DNA from: Desulfobacteraceae bacterium UBA2174
GTDB taxonomy: Bacteria; Desulfobacterota; Desulfobacteria; Desulfobacterales; UBA2174
Assembly: GCA_002327445.1 (NCBI GenBank)
Contig: DCWA01000023.1
Span: 124,001-188,000 of the forward strand
Direction: 5' to 3'
Length of the DNA stretch: 64,000 bases
The position numbers were made by a program, and so were the translations under genes. The notes below the pieces were generated by a model. It worked only from the letters and a program-made list of their open reading frames with translations, ran no database searches and was not told the origin of the DNA. This document shows, in pieces, positions 62,881 through 64,000 of the stretch (the first letter of the stretch is position 1; every line of letters begins with the position of its first letter).

Positions 62881-63144
62881 TGGTTCACCGCCTCTTCGGT
62901 GGGGATTCCCGGCCTTTTGTCGGCCTCTCAAAGCTTGACTTGACTCTATGGCATTCGGAATTAATGTTTTGTTACGTGCGAGCCATCGCACCTGGGATAC
63001 GGCACAACCCCCAATTGTGACCCATCCCTTGGATGTTCCTTCCTTCCTCAGTAAGGGGGCGGCGGGTTGCGGCCCGCCGTCCCTTCCTCCGGCTGCTGTC
63101 CCGAGACCGGCGTTTGGAACCTGAATCTCGGATTACGAAAGCAA

Positions 63145-63175
63145 ATCGGGAACCGGAAAAGCCCCGATTCCCGAT
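63145..63175 (-). terminator. Candidate gdhA terminator
   Basis: ATCGGGAA and TTCCCGAT are perfect inverted repeats (63145-63152 and 63168-63175) separated by 15 bases, about 30 bases after the gdhA stop. On the minus strand a short T-rich run follows. Confidence 0.45.
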
Positions 63176-63205
63176 ATTACGGCCGTCAAACGCCGCGCGA
63201 AAAGT

Positions 63206-64000
63206 TCAGACCAGCCCTTGGTCCATCATGGCATCCACCACCTTGGTGAACCCGGCGATGTTGGCGCCGGCGACATAGTTGCCCTCCAGTCCGTAGCGGG
63301 CAGCGGCCTGGACGCAAGTCTGATGGATGCTGGCCATGATGGTGCGCAGGCGGTTGTCCACCTCCTCGCGCGACCAGTTCAGGCGCATGCTGTTCTGGGA
63401 CATCTCCAGCCCCGAGACCGATACGCCGCCAGCGTTGGCCGCCTTGCCCGGTCCATAGAGCAGTTTGTGTTCCAGGAAGATGTCCACCCCGCCGGGAGTG
63501 GTGGGCATGTTGGCCCCTTCGGCCACCAGGATCACCCCGTTGGCCACCAGGTGCTGGGCATCGACGGTGTTGATCTCGTTCTGGGTGGCACATGGAAAAG
63601 CGCAGTCGGCCCGGTGGCCCCACAGCGGGTTGTCCTCCCGGCCCGGCGCAACCGGGGTGTAGACCGCCGCCGGATATTTATCCGCGTATTCCTTGACCCG
63701 CCCGCGAATGACGTTCTTCAGTTGCATCAGATAGGCCAGATTGTCGCGGTTCACCCCCGCCTCGTCATAGATATAGCCCGAGGAATCCGAGAAGGTCACC
63801 ACCTTCGCCCCCAGGTCGAGGAGCTTTTCGATAGTGAACTGGGCCACGTTGCCCGAGCCGGACACCAGGCAGGTCTTGCCTTCCAGGGTCTGTTTGCGCG
63901 TGGCGAGCATCTCGGCGGCGAAATAGACGCAGCCGTATCCGGTGGCCTCGGGCCGGATCAGGCTCCCGCCCCAGCCGAGGCTCTTGCCGGTGAGGACGCC
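63206..64000 (-). CDS. gdhA: NADP-type glutamate dehydrogenase (5' partial)
   Basis: This is the C-terminal ~265 residues of a hexameric glutamate dehydrogenase; the start lies beyond the right edge. The frame enters from the edge with GVLTGKSLGWGGSLIRPEAT, a GdhA signature. The NAD(P) motif is CLVSGSGNVAQFTIEKLLDL, followed by ATQNEINTVDAQHLVANGV, VAEGANMPTTPGGVDIFLEH, GPGKAANAGGVSVSGLEMSQ and the YVAGANIAGFTKVVDAMMDQ end. These match the small NADP-type GDH that assimilates ammonia. With glnA and amtB nearby it covers both ammonia-assimilation routes. Confidence 0.96.
   Translation of the reverse strand, partial: GVLTGKSLGWGGSLIRPEATGYGCVYFAAEMLATRKQTLEGKTCLVSGSGNVAQFTIEKLLDLGAKVVTFSDSSGYIYDEAGVNRDNLAYLMQLKNVIRGRVKEYADKYPAAVYTPVAPGREDNPLWGHRADCAFPCATQNEINTVDAQHLVANGVILVAEGANMPTTPGGVDIFLEHKLLYGPGKAANAGGVSVSGLEMSQNSMRLNWSREEVDNRLRTIMASIHQTCVQAAARYGLEGNYVAGANIAGFTKVVDAMMDQGLV

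Overview
The window is 64 kb of a GC-rich bacterial chromosome, about two-thirds G+C by eye. The gene families point to an anaerobic Gram-negative relative of the Desulfobacterota, perhaps Desulfosarcina-like. The evidence is a Na+-translocating NQR whose NqrA subunit keeps its cysteine clusters, a carboxyspermidine polyamine route, stand-alone PdxS/PdxT, and frequent palindromic intergenic repeats. This placement is inference only. No rRNA, tRNA, CRISPR array, phage or complete insertion sequence was recognised. Both window edges cut genes: a PdxR-like aminotransferase at the left and glutamate dehydrogenase at the right.

Layout. 0-9 kb: vitamin B6 genes (pdxS, pdxT), a glycerophosphodiesterase, the replication restart helicase priA, a small membrane ORF, and an AAA/DUF4143 ATPase preceded by two tandem palindromes. 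8-14.5 kb: a lipase-like hydrolase, the carboxy(nor)spermidine dehydrogenase/decarboxylase pair, a cyclophilin, and a coupled cluster of an EamA transporter, a broken trmO and a small unknown gene. 14.6-19 kb: a membrane protein, an ABC-2 exporter and two small envelope proteins. 19-25 kb: an acyl-CoA dehydrogenase with its MerR regulator, a polar amino-acid uptake system without its ATPase, and mtaB. 25-38 kb: mixed housekeeping genes (LemA, lipocalin, MutM, LOG protein) and a lipase-CBS-DUF47-PiT transporter run. 38-41 kb: yqeY and ftsH. 41-47 kb: nqrABCDEF. 47-50 kb: an acyl-CoA ligase and a double-Lcl-domain protein. 50.5-56.5 kb: glnD-amtB-glnB-glnA behind a consensus sigma-54 promoter. 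56.5-61.4 kb: a DAHP synthase behind an aromatic leader-peptide attenuator, then aroB, aroE and aroA. 61.4-64 kb: an orphan RHH antitoxin with a stump of its toxin, a second EamA transporter and gdhA.

The most striking structure is at 56.5-56.8 kb. It combines a promoter, a 31-residue leader peptide with eight Phe/Tyr/Trp codons in a 13-codon stretch, a 12-bp terminator, and a competing 12-bp antiterminator. This reads as ribosome-mediated attenuation of the first step of aromatic biosynthesis. Other points to follow are the ferredoxin motifs in NqrA, a 113-bp palindrome between nqrE and nqrF, a two-copy composite palindromic repeat of about 257 bp, slipped-strand inactivation of trmO, and the beheaded toxin gene.

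The ammonium-sensing set (GlnD, AmtB, PII, GlnA), the glutamate dehydrogenase and the aromatic pathway lie within 14 kb, so nitrogen assimilation and amino-acid synthesis are physically clustered here.
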